Assembly: GCF_900660665.1 (NCBI RefSeq)
Contig: NZ_LR215037.1
Span: 845,263-909,262, forward strand
DNA: 64,000 bases
Reading direction: 5' to 3'
From: Mycoplasmopsis maculosa
GTDB taxonomy: Bacteria > Bacillota_I > Bacilli_A > Mycoplasmatales > Metamycoplasmataceae
Shown: piece by piece, positions 9,869 through 19,105 of the stretch
Layout: every line of letters starts with the position of its first letter
Position numbering within the stretch: position 1 is the stretch's first letter
Position numbers and translations under genes: made by a program
Notes under the pieces: generated by a model
What the model was told of the DNA's origin: nothing
The model's input: the letters and a program-made list of their open reading frames with translations, nothing else
Databases searched by the model: none

Positions 9869-9903
9869 AACTTAAAAAAACAAATAATAGTTTGGAGGTA
9901 AAA

Positions 9904-10500
9904 ATGATTTTATACAGAATTGGAGAAATTGTTTACAAAAATAATTCTAATATTATATTTGAATCACAAGGAGTAGGATATTCACTTATAATACCTAAAA
10001 ATGAAAGAGTTGAAAAAGATCAAAAATTAAAATTATACTTATATGAAATAAGAAATGATTATTTACATGTCACATATGCTTTTAAAGATTTTAAAGAGAG
10101 ATTATTATTTATTGATTTAATAAAATTAAATGGCATAGGACCAAAAGTTGCATTCAATATTTTAGATAAAGGATGAGAAAAAATGGCATCAATAATTTCG
10201 TTAGGAGATTTTCAAGGTTTATTAGAAGCTAATTATTTGAACAATAAAAATGCTAAATTAATAATAGCTGAGCTACAAGAAAAATGAAAAAAAATAATTG
10301 GAACTGATCAAGCAAATAAAAACATAAAGGAAAATGTTAATATAAATGAAGTAAAACAAACATTAAAAATTTTAGGATTTAAATCTAAACAAATTGACAA
10401 TGCGTTATTAAATATAAAACATTCTGAAAATATAGAAGATATGGTTGAAGAAGCTATAAAAATAATATCAACTTATAATTATGAAAATGCAATTGCTTAG
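9904..10500 (+). CDS. ruvA: Holliday junction branch-migration protein RuvA
   Basis: A 198-residue RuvA, the tetrameric junction-binding subunit that loads RuvB. MILYRIGEIVYKNN, the HhH motif LNGIGPKVAFNIL (about residues 77-90) and a second HhH region near 110 match the family, followed by a linker and the small C-terminal domain that touches RuvB (VKQTLKILGFKSKQIDNALL). ATG 9904 is chosen for the RBS GGAGG 6 nt upstream. Internal TGA is Trp. Its last 20 nt overlap ruvB. Confidence 0.95.
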
Positions 10501-11455
10501 ACCTAATAATTTTGAAGAATTTGTTGGGCAAGAAAAAATAATATATACTCTTAAGACAATGATTAACGGAGCAAAGTTCAGAAATGAAACTCTTGATCAT
10601 ATTATCTTTAGTGGTCCTCCAGGAACAGGCAAAACCACTTTAGCAAATATAATTGCAAACGAAGTTGGAAGCAAAGTACATTATTTGCAAGGCTCATTAT
10701 TAGAAAAAAAATTAGACATTTTAAGTGTTTTTGCTAATATAAATGATAATGATATTATTTTCATAGATGAAATTCATAGTATAAATAAAAGTGTAGAAGA
10801 ACTAATATATAACGCTATGGAAGATTTTAAAGTTGATATTATTTTAGGAGTTGAAGGCAATAGTAAAGTCATGAGAATGAATTTAAGTCACTTTACGTTA
10901 ATTGGTGCTACAACTAAAATAAACATTTTAAGCCAACCATTTAGAGATAGATTTGGTTTAATTAGTAATTTAGGAAAATATAAAGAAGAAGATATTATAA
11001 AAATTTTAAAGAATAATAAAGAAAAAATGAATGTGGAAATAGACGAAGAAAGTTTAAAATTATTATCTTCTTATTCAAGATATACCCCAAGAATTGCCAA
11101 TCATTTATTAAAAAGAGCATTTGATTTCTCACTTAAAGATAATTCTAAAAAAATTACTAAAAAGACTGTTTTAGAGACTTTTAAACATTTAGAATTATAT
11201 AAAGATGGATTAAACAAAGAGCATATTGATTATTTGAATTTATTAAATGAATCATTCAACGAAAAGTGAGTTTCTGTTGATGCAATATGTGGTATTTTAA
11301 ATACTAATAAAGAAAGAATTATAAATGAAATAGAACCTCATTTACTTTATTTAAAATTAGTAGAAAAAAGTTCAAGAGGCAGGAGAATAACATCTAAAGG
11401 AATTGACTATTTGATAAATCTATTAGTAAATAATAGTAATTTTTGTCATTATTAA
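10481..11455 (+). CDS. ruvB: Holliday junction DNA helicase RuvB
   Basis: A 324-residue AAA+ motor for branch migration. It opens MKMQLLRPNNFEEFVGQEKI and carries Walker A SGPPGTGKTTLA (about residues 45-56), Walker B IIFIDEIHSI near 95, sensor 1 TLIGATTK, the arginine finger region QPFRDRFGL, and a C-terminal winged helix (RGRRITSKGIDYL). Length is near that of other RuvB proteins. It overlaps ruvA by 20 nt, so it is probably translationally coupled; ATG 10487 is an alternative start. No resolvase (RecU/RuvC) gene is adjacent. Confidence 0.96.
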
Positions 11456-11491
11456 TAAATTAATAATGTTATTTAATATTTTTCTTTAATA

Positions 11492-11497
11492 TATAAT
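11492..11497 (+). promoter_or_regulatory. -10 box of secDF
   Basis: TATAAT ends 10 nt before the secDF ATG without a Shine-Dalgarno; same spacing as upstream of gdpP and the EzrA-like gene. Confidence 0.5.
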
Positions 11498-11506
11498 TTA
11501 AATATT

Positions 11507-13882
11507 ATGATAAATAAGATAGGCAATGCACTTAAAAACTTTTTTAAAAATATTTTTAAACCAACTAATTGAAAAAGATGAATTATTATTATTTTTTCAT
11601 TAATAGCATCAGTGTTTTCAATTATTTTTGGTTTTATTTTTTTCATAAATAAAAACGTTAATAAAAACATAGATTACAATGGAGGTATAAAATATCAAAT
11701 CGTTGCAAAAGACAACAAAGATGAAAGAGTAAAAGGCAAGGAATTATCGGATATAACAAAAGCCTTAGAATATCGTTTTTCAAGTTTAAATAGAAACGAT
11801 GTTACTTTTAATGCTAAGGATAACGGTTTAATTGATGTTTCTTCAAATAAGAATTTAAATGATGAAGATCTAAAATATTTTGAAAATGACATTACTAAAA
11901 AATCTACCTTAGTTTTTACAGATCTATTGATGAATCCACTTTTTCAAGATGGTAAATTTGTGGAAGGTGCAAAAATAGATTATAACAATATTCAAAGATA
12001 CGCAGTTCCTATAAAAGAAGGAAGCGCACAAGCTAGATTTAATTATTTATCTAATAAATATGCGATACAAGTTGATTTAGCTAATCAAGAAGCTGAAATT
12101 GAATTTGCAAAAGCAACAAAATGGGTTTCACAAAATGGAAGACTTATTTTAATGTGATTAAACTTGGATGAATTAGTTCAATTAGCAAAAACAGAAGCAC
12201 CTGAACAATGAAAACAAGCTGGGGAAATTCCTTCAAATTTTGTTTTTGTTAATAATACTCCAATGTTTAACAGGGGATCAAATAATAATACAAATGCGCA
12301 ACCTACTTTAAATGCATTAAAATCAGAACAATTTAAAGCAGATCAATATTTGATAGATATTTCACAAATAAATGAAAATAATTTATATAAATCAGGATCA
12401 TATCAAATAACAGGTGGTATATTAAAAGCTAAAGATGGTGGTTTTAAAAAAACTTTAGCAGAAAGTATAACAGGGACAATAAATTTTAGTAGATCTGATT
12501 ATAAATTGAATATTTCTGAAAATTCAAAAGTAATAATTAACTCAGAATCACCAACTTATAATTTTAATTTCTTTTGATTAGCAAGTTCTATTATTTTTGC
12601 AATTTTAGCAATAGCCTTAACATTGATGTATGGATTTTTAGGCATAATAAATAGTATATTTAGCGCATTATTTATATTTTTAACTTTAGTTATGTATATT
12701 GCTCTAAATGGTGTTTACTCTCCACTTTCATTGTTAGGCATTTATATAGGTGGCTTTGTCGGATTATTTATAAATATAGTATTTTTAAATAGAATTAAAA
12801 GAGAAATTATTAAAGGTGAACAAATATTTAAAGCTATTAAAAATGCTTCATCTAAAACTTTTTTTGCTTCTTTTGATACAATAGTTGTGAATCTTATAAC
12901 ATCTATTATTTTCTTTTTTGTTGGTTCTGCTGAAATGCAAAGTTTTTCTATAATGATATCTTTTTCATCAATTTTTAGTTTAGTTATAATGCTTTTATTA
13001 GCAAGATGAATAACGATTTTAGTCTTACAAACAGGCGTATTCGATAAGAAAATGATTTTTATAGGGATTAGAAACAGCCAAATTGGAAAATTTGCATGAC
13101 TAGAAAAAAATAATAAGCATGATATAGTTAATAAAACTAAATTTTCTATAATACTTCCTATTGTTTTATTAATTTCCGGAATTGTTGTTTATTCTGTTTT
13201 TGCCTCAATAAATAAAAATGGATTTTCAGGAGTTAATTTATATAATGATTTTATATTAGATAATTTTAATTTAAGGTATCAATTGATTAAAGTTGTTGTC
13301 GGCATTTCTATTGCTCTTACAGCAACATTAATATATACTTTTATTAGATTTAAATGAACTTATGTAGTGACTTTATTTGCATTATTATTAATTAATTTAT
13401 TATTACTTTTTTCTGCAATTACTATAGCAAGAATAAAAATGGATTCAACAATAATTATTTCATTTGTAATAAATTATTTAATTTCATTAGTAATTATTTA
13501 TACTATTTTTGGATTATTAAGAGATCAAATTTCTAGAGAAAGAAAAAGAGAAGAGTTTAATCATGAAAGCATTCGCTTTCTTTCAAATATTGTTGTAAAA
13601 CAAGCTATGAAAAATTATTTATTTTACTTAATAGCGCTAGTTTTATCAAGTTTAATTTATATATCATTTATTTATTCAAACAATATATGATTATTAATAA
13701 ATATAATACTATCAGTATTTATTTCTATTTATTCAATTGTTTTAATAGGAATACCTATTTGATCTAAAATAGAAGAAATTCGCTTTAAAAATATAGAAAA
13801 AAGAATAAGTTCAAAATATTGAGATATCCCAGGCGTAAATGAAGAGCAAATTTTTGCAAATATAAATTCATTTGAAGCTTAA
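11507..13882 (+). CDS. secDF: Fused protein-export membrane protein SecDF
   Basis: A 791-residue polytopic protein matching SecD and SecF fused in one chain. Helix 1 (about residues 27-47) precedes the large extracellular P1-like region (IDYNGGIKYQI, TKALEYRFSSLN), then a SecD permease half with about five helices from residue 345, and a SecF half from residue 545 beginning with a helix and the short FSGVNLYNDF region. SecDF uses the ion gradient to pull preproteins through SecYEG. Many TGA codons are Trp. No RBS is seen; the promoter geometry suggests a leaderless mRNA. The sequence is poorly conserved, so the call rests on topology and weak motifs. Confidence 0.82.
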
Positions 13883-13891
13883 TTTTATTAG

Positions 13892-13927
13892 TAAATAGCT
13901 AGTGCAAAAAGTATTGGCTATTTATTT
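13892..13927 (+). terminator. Terminator after secDF
   Basis: Stem TAAATAGCTAGTGC (13892-13905) with GTATTGGCTATTTA (13911-13924), 14 bp including G-U pairs, AAAAA loop, followed by TTT. Confidence 0.75.
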
Positions 13928-13952
13928 TACAAAATAAATAAAGGAGAAAAAA

Positions 13953-14819
13953 ATGTTTTATTTAATTAATAAGCCTTTGAATGAATCTTCATTTAAAACT
14001 ATAAATAATTTTTCTAAAAAAAATAATATTAAGAAAATTGGTCACACTGGAACCCTAGATCCTTTAGCCACAGGACTTTTATTAGTAGCAACAGATTCAG
14101 ATACAAAGTTGATTCAATATATTAGTGAGGAAGACAAGACATATGTGGCAGGTATAAAATTTGGATCATCCACTGAAACTTATGACACAGAAGGTGCAGT
14201 TACTAATTTTTCTTCAAATAAAGTTGAAGAAAAAGACTTAGAAAAAATAGTAAATTGGTTTTTAACACAGGAAGATCAATTTCCTCCTATATATAGTGCA
14301 AAAAAAATAAACGGTAAAAAAGCCTATGAAATAGCAAGAAAAGGCAAAGAAATTGAATTAAAAAAACAAAAAATAAAAGTTAAAAAAGCAAAATTAATTA
14401 ATTTTGATTTTGAAAATCAAATTCTTTTTATTGAATTAACAGTTTCAAAAGGAACATATATTCGTTCATTGGCACATGATTTAGGTATTTTTTTAAAAAC
14501 ATTTGCTCATTTAAACTTTTTAGATAGAACAGCTATTGGTAGATTAAATAAAAGGTTTTTAAAAGACAATAATTTTGTTAAAATTGATATTACACCGTTT
14601 ATTAATTTAGAAATATTTGAACCTAATTATAATGACTTTAAGTTATTAAAAAATGGAGTAACTTTGAGAGTACATAATTTAAAAGACGGCAAATATGCCT
14701 TAAGAAATTTTGACGAGATATGGGGTGTTATAAACGTAGTTAATAATAATTTTAATATTGAAAAAATTTTTGGTGAAAAAATTACAAAATTAGAGGTTTT
14801 ATGAAAAAAGAAGATTTAA
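13953..14819 (+). CDS. truB: tRNA pseudouridine-55 synthase TruB
   Basis: A 288-residue enzyme that makes pseudouridine 55 in the tRNA T loop. The catalytic motif GHTGTLDPLATGLL puts the nucleophile at Asp36; QFPPIYSAKKINGKKAYE and GTYIRSLAHDLG are the other family signatures. Length is normal. The RBS AAGGAG sits 7 nt before ATG. In the standard code it would stop at the TGA at 14802, but with TGA as Trp it ends WKKKI, overlapping the next gene by 19 nt. truB-ribF proximity is common; here one HAD gene lies between them. Confidence 0.96.
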
Positions 14820-15640
14820 AAAATAATATTAAGCTTGCTGCATTTGATATAGATGGCACTATTTTACCTAACGGTACTATGGAATTTAGTTCTAGTATAA
14901 TAAAAATGTTTGATAAATTAAGTGAAAAAAATATAAAAACAACTTTTGCTACTGCTAGAGAATTTGTTACAATAGGCTCTTTATATAAACAATTACCTAA
15001 ATTAGATTATTTTATAGGTGCGAATGGATCATTTTGTTATGATATAAAGAACGATAATATAATTTACGAGAAAACAATTAGTTATGAAGATTTTAAAAAA
15101 ATATATGATTTTGTTTTAAATGATGAAGATACAAAAAGCTTTTTAGTAGCTGACAATAAATATGCATACAAAAACCCTGGAATGTTAACAGATACTTGAT
15201 TTTTATCACCACATAAAGATAAAATAATTGATATGGATTTTGAAAAAATTGAAAAAAATCATATACATATAATAACAATTGGATGTGAAAGTGATGATTT
15301 TACTACACGTGTTACTGAAAAAGTTAAACAACTAATTGAAGAAAATAACCTTAATGTTGACATAACAGCAAAATGAAGTAAAGGAATCTTTTTGTGTCCA
15401 AAAGGTGTTACAAAATCAAAAACATTAAATTGATTATGTGATTATTTAAATTTAAAAATTAATGAAAATTTAATAGCGTTTGGTGATAGTTCAAATGATT
15501 TTGAAATGATAAGAGATAGTGCTTATGGAGTTGCTATGAGTAGAGCAAATGATTGAATAAAAAGTGTTGCTAATGATATAGCTACAACTTGTGAAGAAGA
15601 TGGTGCTTATCATAAATTAATAGAATTAGAGCTTATATAA
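14801..15640 (+). CDS. HAD-superfamily hydrolase, Cof-like
   Basis: A 279-residue Cof/IIB HAD phosphatase. Motif I is AAFDIDGTILPNG (nucleophile Asp near residue 16), motif II TTFATAREF, motif III Lys in GVTKSKTL near residue 205, motif IV AFGDSSNDFEMI near residue 227, with a cap domain between motifs II and III. These enzymes act on sugar phosphates, FMN or nucleotides; the substrate here is unknown. Its ATG overlaps the end of truB, and its TAA shares one base with the ribF start, so it is in the same operon. Its position beside ribF would fit an FMN or related phosphatase, but that is only inference. Confidence 0.88.
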
Positions 15641-16503
15641 TGTCATTAAATATATATAATCTTTATAACAAGCCAAAATTTAATAATCCTATTTATATTA
15701 TAGGTTCATTTGAATCATTTCACTTAGGTCATAATTCCTTATTTGAAAAGGCAAAAGAAATTAATAAAAATTTAAATAGAGATATAATATTAGTTTTTTT
15801 TAAAGATCCTGAAAATATTAATAAAAATCATAAAAATTTTATTTTTACAGATTTTTTTTATAGAATTCAGTCATTTGCAAACTTGGGTTTTTTAAATGCC
15901 ATTTATTTAGAGTTTTCTAAATTAAAAGAATTAAAACCCGACGAATTCTTAAGATTATTAATTAATGATGATAATAAACAAAAAGTGAGCATAATAGTTG
16001 GCGAAGACTTTAAGTTTGGCTTTCAAGGAAGTGGAAATAAGGATTTACTAATTAAAACTTATGGTAAAGAAAATATTTACATTTTAGAATCACTTAGGAT
16101 TGGGAATAATATAAAAATTTCAACTTCATTTATTAAAGAATGTGTTGAATTAGGTGATATAGAATTAGTTAATTCATTAAATTTATTTAAATTTGGCTTT
16201 ACTTGCGATATTGAAAATGATGAAAATATAAATATTTATTTTGATGAAAAAATAATACAAGCAAGACCTGGTCTATATATTGTTTATGTTGAGATCAATA
16301 GCATAACCTATTATGCAATTTTAAAAATAGACTATAAATATAAACATTTTTTAACTTTTATTGATTTTAAATTTAGTGGTAATTCAATTAAAAATGCAAG
16401 AATAATATTTTTAAAATCTTTAAGATTTTTTAAAGATTTAGTAGACTTAGAAATAACAGAAAAAGACTTAGAAAAAGCTAAAAAAGAATTTTTATTATTT
16501 TAA
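15640..16503 (+). CDS. ribF: RibF-like FAD synthetase with degenerate riboflavin-kinase domain
   Basis: A 287-residue RibF. The FMN adenylyltransferase half is intact: GSFESFHLGHNSL near residue 22 (family GxFDGxHxGH), GEDFKFGFQGSGN near 120, and KISTSFIKE near 158 (ISSTxIR). The C-terminal half (about 183-287) has the right position for riboflavin kinase (RPGLYIVYVE, FKFSGNSIKNARIIFLKSLRFFKDL) but the phosphate-binding signature G-x-P-T-A-N is missing. It probably makes FAD from FMN; kinase activity is doubtful. The start overlaps the preceding stop (TAATG). Confidence 0.85.
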   Translation: MSLNIYNLYNKPKFNNPIYIIGSFESFHLGHNSLFEKAKEINKNLNRDIILVFFKDPENINKNHKNFIFTDFFYRIQSFANLGFLNAIYLEFSKLKELKPDEFLRLLINDDNKQKVSIIVGEDFKFGFQGSGNKDLLIKTYGKENIYILESLRIGNNIKISTSFIKECVELGDIELVNSLNLFKFGFTCDIENDENINIYFDEKIIQARPGLYIVYVEINSITYYAILKIDYKYKHFLTFIDFKFSGNSIKNARIIFLKSLRFFKDLVDLEITEKDLEKAKKEFLLF

Positions 16504-16609
16504 TAATAGTGTATTATTAATATGCATTAGTGTTTATTTAGAACAATGCATTTTATACTTGGTTTAATTTAAATAAATTTTGCTAGGTTAAAACATTTAG
16601 GAGAAACAA
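16504..16609 (+). promoter_or_regulatory. rpsO leader region
   Basis: Contains the hairpin ATGCATT/AATGCAT (16522-16528/16545-16551) and an AT-only palindrome around the ribF stop (16500-16520). bS15 often represses its own mRNA through a leader structure; no known motif can be assigned here. Confidence 0.35.
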
Positions 16610-16876
16610 ATGATAACAAAAGAACAAAAAGCTCAAATTGTTGCTAAATATGGTAAAGATAAAAAAGATACAGGTAATATTTTTGTTCAAATAGCTATTT
16701 TAACAGCTGAAATTGAAGATTTAAAGCCACACTTTGCTAACAATCCAAAAGATAACCATTCAAAAAGAGGTTTTTTAGCTAAAATAACAAAACGTAGAAT
16801 TTTATTACAACATTTAAAATCAGAAAATCTTGATCTTTACAACAAAGTATTAGTTGAATTAAATATTAGAAAATAA
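16610..16876 (+). CDS. rpsO: 30S ribosomal protein uS15
   Basis: An 88-residue uS15, which binds the 16S central domain early in assembly. MITKEQKAQIVAKYGKDKKDTG, the LTAEIEDLKPHFANNPKDNHSKRGF loop and KRRILLQHLKSENLDLY are the family signatures, at the standard length. RBS AGGAG lies 8 nt before ATG. It is followed by a UUCG-loop terminator and so forms the end of the truB-ribF-rpsO run or a separate unit. Confidence 0.97.
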   Translation: MITKEQKAQIVAKYGKDKKDTGNIFVQIAILTAEIEDLKPHFANNPKDNHSKRGFLAKITKRRILLQHLKSENLDLYNKVLVELNIRK

Positions 16877-16880
16877 TTTA

Positions 16881-16907
16881 AAAAGTATAGCTTCGGCTGC
16901 TTTTTTT
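16881..16907 (+). terminator. Terminator of rpsO
   Basis: Imperfect stem closing on an AGC-TTCG-GCT tip (16889-16898), followed by seven T. Confidence 0.75.
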
Positions 16908-16926
16908 AATTTTGATTATATTTTGG

Positions 16927-16932
16927 TATAAT
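16927..16932 (+). promoter_or_regulatory. -10 box of ptsH
   Basis: TATAAT 55 nt before the ptsH ATG, directly after the rpsO terminator. Confidence 0.55.
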
Positions 16933-16986
16933 TAGACTACTTGTATTTAATTTTTAATTAAAATCAAAAAATGATCGGAGAAAAAA

Positions 16987-17262
16987 ATGAAAGATTTAAC
17001 AGTAACAATTATCGATCCAATTGGTTTACATGCGCGTCCTGCTAGTTTTGTTGCTTCAGAAGCATCAAAATATAAATCAGAGATTTTATTAACACATAAT
17101 AAAATAGGAAGATCAGGTAACTTAAAATCAATTATGAATATTTTAACTTTAGGAATAAAGAAAAATGATTCAATAACTATTAAATTTAATGGTGAAGATG
17201 AAAGTGAAGCGCTTGAAGGCGTTAAAAAATCATTAATTGACAATAATATTATTGAAGGATAA
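16987..17262 (+). CDS. ptsH: Phosphocarrier protein HPr
   Basis: A 91-residue HPr of the PEP:sugar phosphotransferase system. The phosphoacceptor His15 lies in GLHARPAS, and Ser48 in GNLKSIMNIL corresponds to the regulatory serine phosphorylated by HPr kinase in Firmicutes. RBS CGGAG precedes ATG. It is a single-gene unit with its own promoter; ptsI is not adjacent, as in other mycoplasmas. Its presence indicates sugar uptake by PTS. Confidence 0.97.
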   Translation: MKDLTVTIIDPIGLHARPASFVASEASKYKSEILLTHNKIGRSGNLKSIMNILTLGIKKNDSITIKFNGEDESEALEGVKKSLIDNNIIEG

Positions 17263-17351
17263 TTTTTTATTTTTTATAAATAAATATTCTACAAAATATA
17301 ATTAAATTAAAACTTTTTTAAAAATATAGTTTATAAATATTAAATTTACTC

Positions 17352-17357
17352 TATAAT
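17352..17357 (+). promoter_or_regulatory. -10 box of rpmF
   Basis: TATAAT 42 nt before the rpmF ATG. Confidence 0.5.
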
Positions 17358-17398
17358 TAGAAATATATTATCGCGATATTAAATATTAAGGAGGGGTT

Positions 17399-17599
17399 AT
17401 GGCTATAGTTCCAAAACGTAAAACATCTAAACAACGTAAACACAAAAGACGTACTCATGATGCTTTACCAGTTCAAAACCTTGTTGCATGCAAAAACTGT
17501 TCAAACTTAATCCAACAACACCGTGTATGCTATAATTGTGGTTTTTATAAAGGTCACAAAGTTGAAGGTTACAAGAGTTTAGACTTACGTACACAATAA
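17399..17599 (+). CDS. rpmF: 50S ribosomal protein bL32
   Basis: A 66-residue bL32: MAIVPKRKTSKQRKHKRRTHDAL, then a zinc ribbon with Cys pairs CKNC and CYNC, the C+ form. RBS AAGGAGG is followed closely by ATG. Its original terminator hairpin, 5 nt after the stop, has been split and duplicated by the IS element. Confidence 0.97.
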   Translation: MAIVPKRKTSKQRKHKRRTHDALPVQNLVACKNCSNLIQQHRVCYNCGFYKGHKVEGYKSLDLRTQ

Positions 17600-17604
17600 T
17601 TAAA

Positions 17605-17620
17605 ACCAATTGCTATTGGT
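17605..17620 (+). repeat. Target-site duplication, left copy (former rpmF terminator stem-loop)
   Basis: ACCAATTGCTATTGGT, a 6-bp stem with TGCT loop. An identical copy flanks the right side of the element. The left copy no longer has a T run after it. Confidence 0.9.
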
Positions 17621-17643
17621 GCCACATTGTAATTTACATCTTG

Positions 17644-17685
17644 ACACCCTTTTTTATGCAAAAATTAAAAAAGGGTGTTTTTTTA
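17644..17685 (+). terminator. Terminator inside the left end of the IS
   Basis: 12-bp stem ACACCCTTTTTT/AAAAAAGGGTGT (17644-17655/17667-17678) and T run. It would stop rpmF read-through before the transposase and replaces the U-tract lost by the rpmF hairpin. Confidence 0.85.
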
Positions 17686-17723
17686 TATAAAAAAATCCCA
17701 AGAAAAACTTGAGATCACAGCAA

Positions 17724-18815
17724 ATGAATTATATTAAAATTAATTATAAAATAAGAAGCATTATAGATATTAGTTTAAATGTTGAAAGAAAAACTATTTC
17801 AGAAATAGCAAAAATTTTAAATATTTCAAGACAATCTATTTCAAATGAAATAAAAATAAATTCTGATTATTGAGGTTATAACTCTGAATATGCAGAAGTA
17901 AAGCATAGAAATAGAGAAAAATGAAAAAATCATTTTAAATTTATAAATAAAATGAATTCATATAAACACTACTCTAAAGAGTTTAAAAACAAATATAACA
18001 AAAAAACTTTTAGCGTTGAACTAACACATTTATATATTAAAAATAATTTTAATTTTAAGATACCAAGCATTAAAACAGTTTATAACTGGATAAATTCAAA
18101 TTTATGAGTAATAAAGCGAAAAAATATTTTGAGGAAACAATACACAAAAGGCGGAAAAAGGGATGGTGGACCTGCTTATAAAAGATTAGTTGGTGCTAGA
18201 TGAGTCAGACCGTTTTGAACAAGACCAAGAGAAATAAACGAAAGAAGTACTTTTGGCCATTGGGAAATAGATTTAATTGTAGGAAAACAAAAAGCAGGGC
18301 ATTCACACATTCTATCATTTGTCGAAAGATACAGCAGATATGGTATTTTGGTAAAAGTTGACAGTAAAAACCCTTGGTATATTGCTTTAATATTATTTGA
18401 ACTAATAAAAATATACAATTTAAATGTTAAGTCAATAACATCTGATAATGGATTTGAATTTAATTCACTTTTTATAATTGGATATAAGTTAAAAATTTTT
18501 ATTTATAAGGCAGATCCTTATGCTTCTCAGCAAAGAGGAACAAACGAAAATTTTAATGGATATGTTAGACGTTTTTTTAAGAAAAAAACTGATTTTAATT
18601 TAATTTCTAATAATGAAATTTTAAAAGTTCAACGAGAAATAAACAATATTCCAAGAAAAATACATGGTTACTTAAGTGCTTCTGAAATGTATGCACTTTG
18701 TGAAATAAAAGAGCCTGGTCTAAATATACCATTAAACGAAAAACTTTACAGTTGACAAAATAAAAAACGAGAAAGTAACGGTTCAAGAAATAAATTCTGG
18801 AAAACTAAAAAATAG
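17724..18815 (+). CDS. IS30-family transposase
   Basis: A 363-residue DDE transposase. An N-terminal helix-turn-helix (ISEIAKILNISRQSISNEI, about residues 25-43) is followed by the catalytic core: HWEIDLIVGK (first Asp, about residue 178), ITSDNGFEF (second Asp, about 238) and RGTNENFNGYVRRFF (Glu, about 275), the standard IS30 triad and spacing. TGA codons are Trp (YWGYN, LWVIKR). ATG 17724 is the first in frame; no strong RBS is seen, as usual for transposases. No frameshift, so it may be active. Confidence 0.92.
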
Positions 18816-18848
18816 AAAGGAAAATGTCTTAAGTTTTTCTTTTTTTAT

Positions 18849-19019
18849 TTCTACTTTTTTAAAAAAAGTAGCAAAAATAAATAATAATAAACTGCGTTGC
18901 TGTACTTTTTCAACCACTAAAAATAGGTGTGGTGAACCACTGCTTGTATTTTTGATTACCCGATAGTAATATTTGAAAATAATATATAAAAATGGTAACC
19001 AAATTATATTGGTTACCAT
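18849..19019. repeat. Hairpins in the noncoding tail of the IS
   Basis: CTACTTTTTT/AAAAAAGTAG (18851-18860/18862-18871) and the perfect 11-bp stem ATGGTAACCAA/TTGGTTACCAT (18992-19002/19009-19019). Together with the left terminator they shield the element from outside transcription. No gene is seen in 18816-19044. Confidence 0.7.
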
Positions 19020-19044
19020 GTAAAGATGTAAATTACAATTTAGC

Positions 19045-19067
19045 ACCAATTGCTATTGGTTTTTTTA
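19045..19067 (+). terminator. Target-site duplication, right copy, retaining the rpmF terminator T run
   Basis: ACCAATTGCTATTGGT (19045-19060) followed by TTTTTTT. This is the functional half of the original rpmF terminator, now placed after the IS. Confidence 0.85.
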
Positions 19068-19090
19068 TTTTTTAAAAAACTAATAAAATA

Positions 19091-19096
19091 TATAAT
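19091..19096 (+). promoter_or_regulatory. -10 box of the EzrA-like gene
   Basis: TATAAT ends 10 nt before ATG 19106; no Shine-Dalgarno lies between. Confidence 0.5.
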
Positions 19097-19105
19097 ATTT
19101 TAAAT

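Larger units (their letters stand above)
17621..19044 (+). mobile_element. IS30-family insertion sequence (IS1630-like), 1,424 bp
   Basis: Bounded by a 16-bp direct repeat that is itself an inverted repeat. The ends form 26-bp imperfect terminal inverted repeats (17621-17646 and 19019-19044, 23 of 26 matching) sharing ATTGTAATTTACATCTT. It carries one intact-looking DDE transposase. Just inside the left end is a strong terminator (17644-17678), and inside the right end a perfect ATGGTAACCAA hairpin. Inserting into and duplicating a hairpin is the behaviour reported for IS1630 of M. fermentans. Integrity of both ends and the gene suggests recent insertion. Confidence 0.93.
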
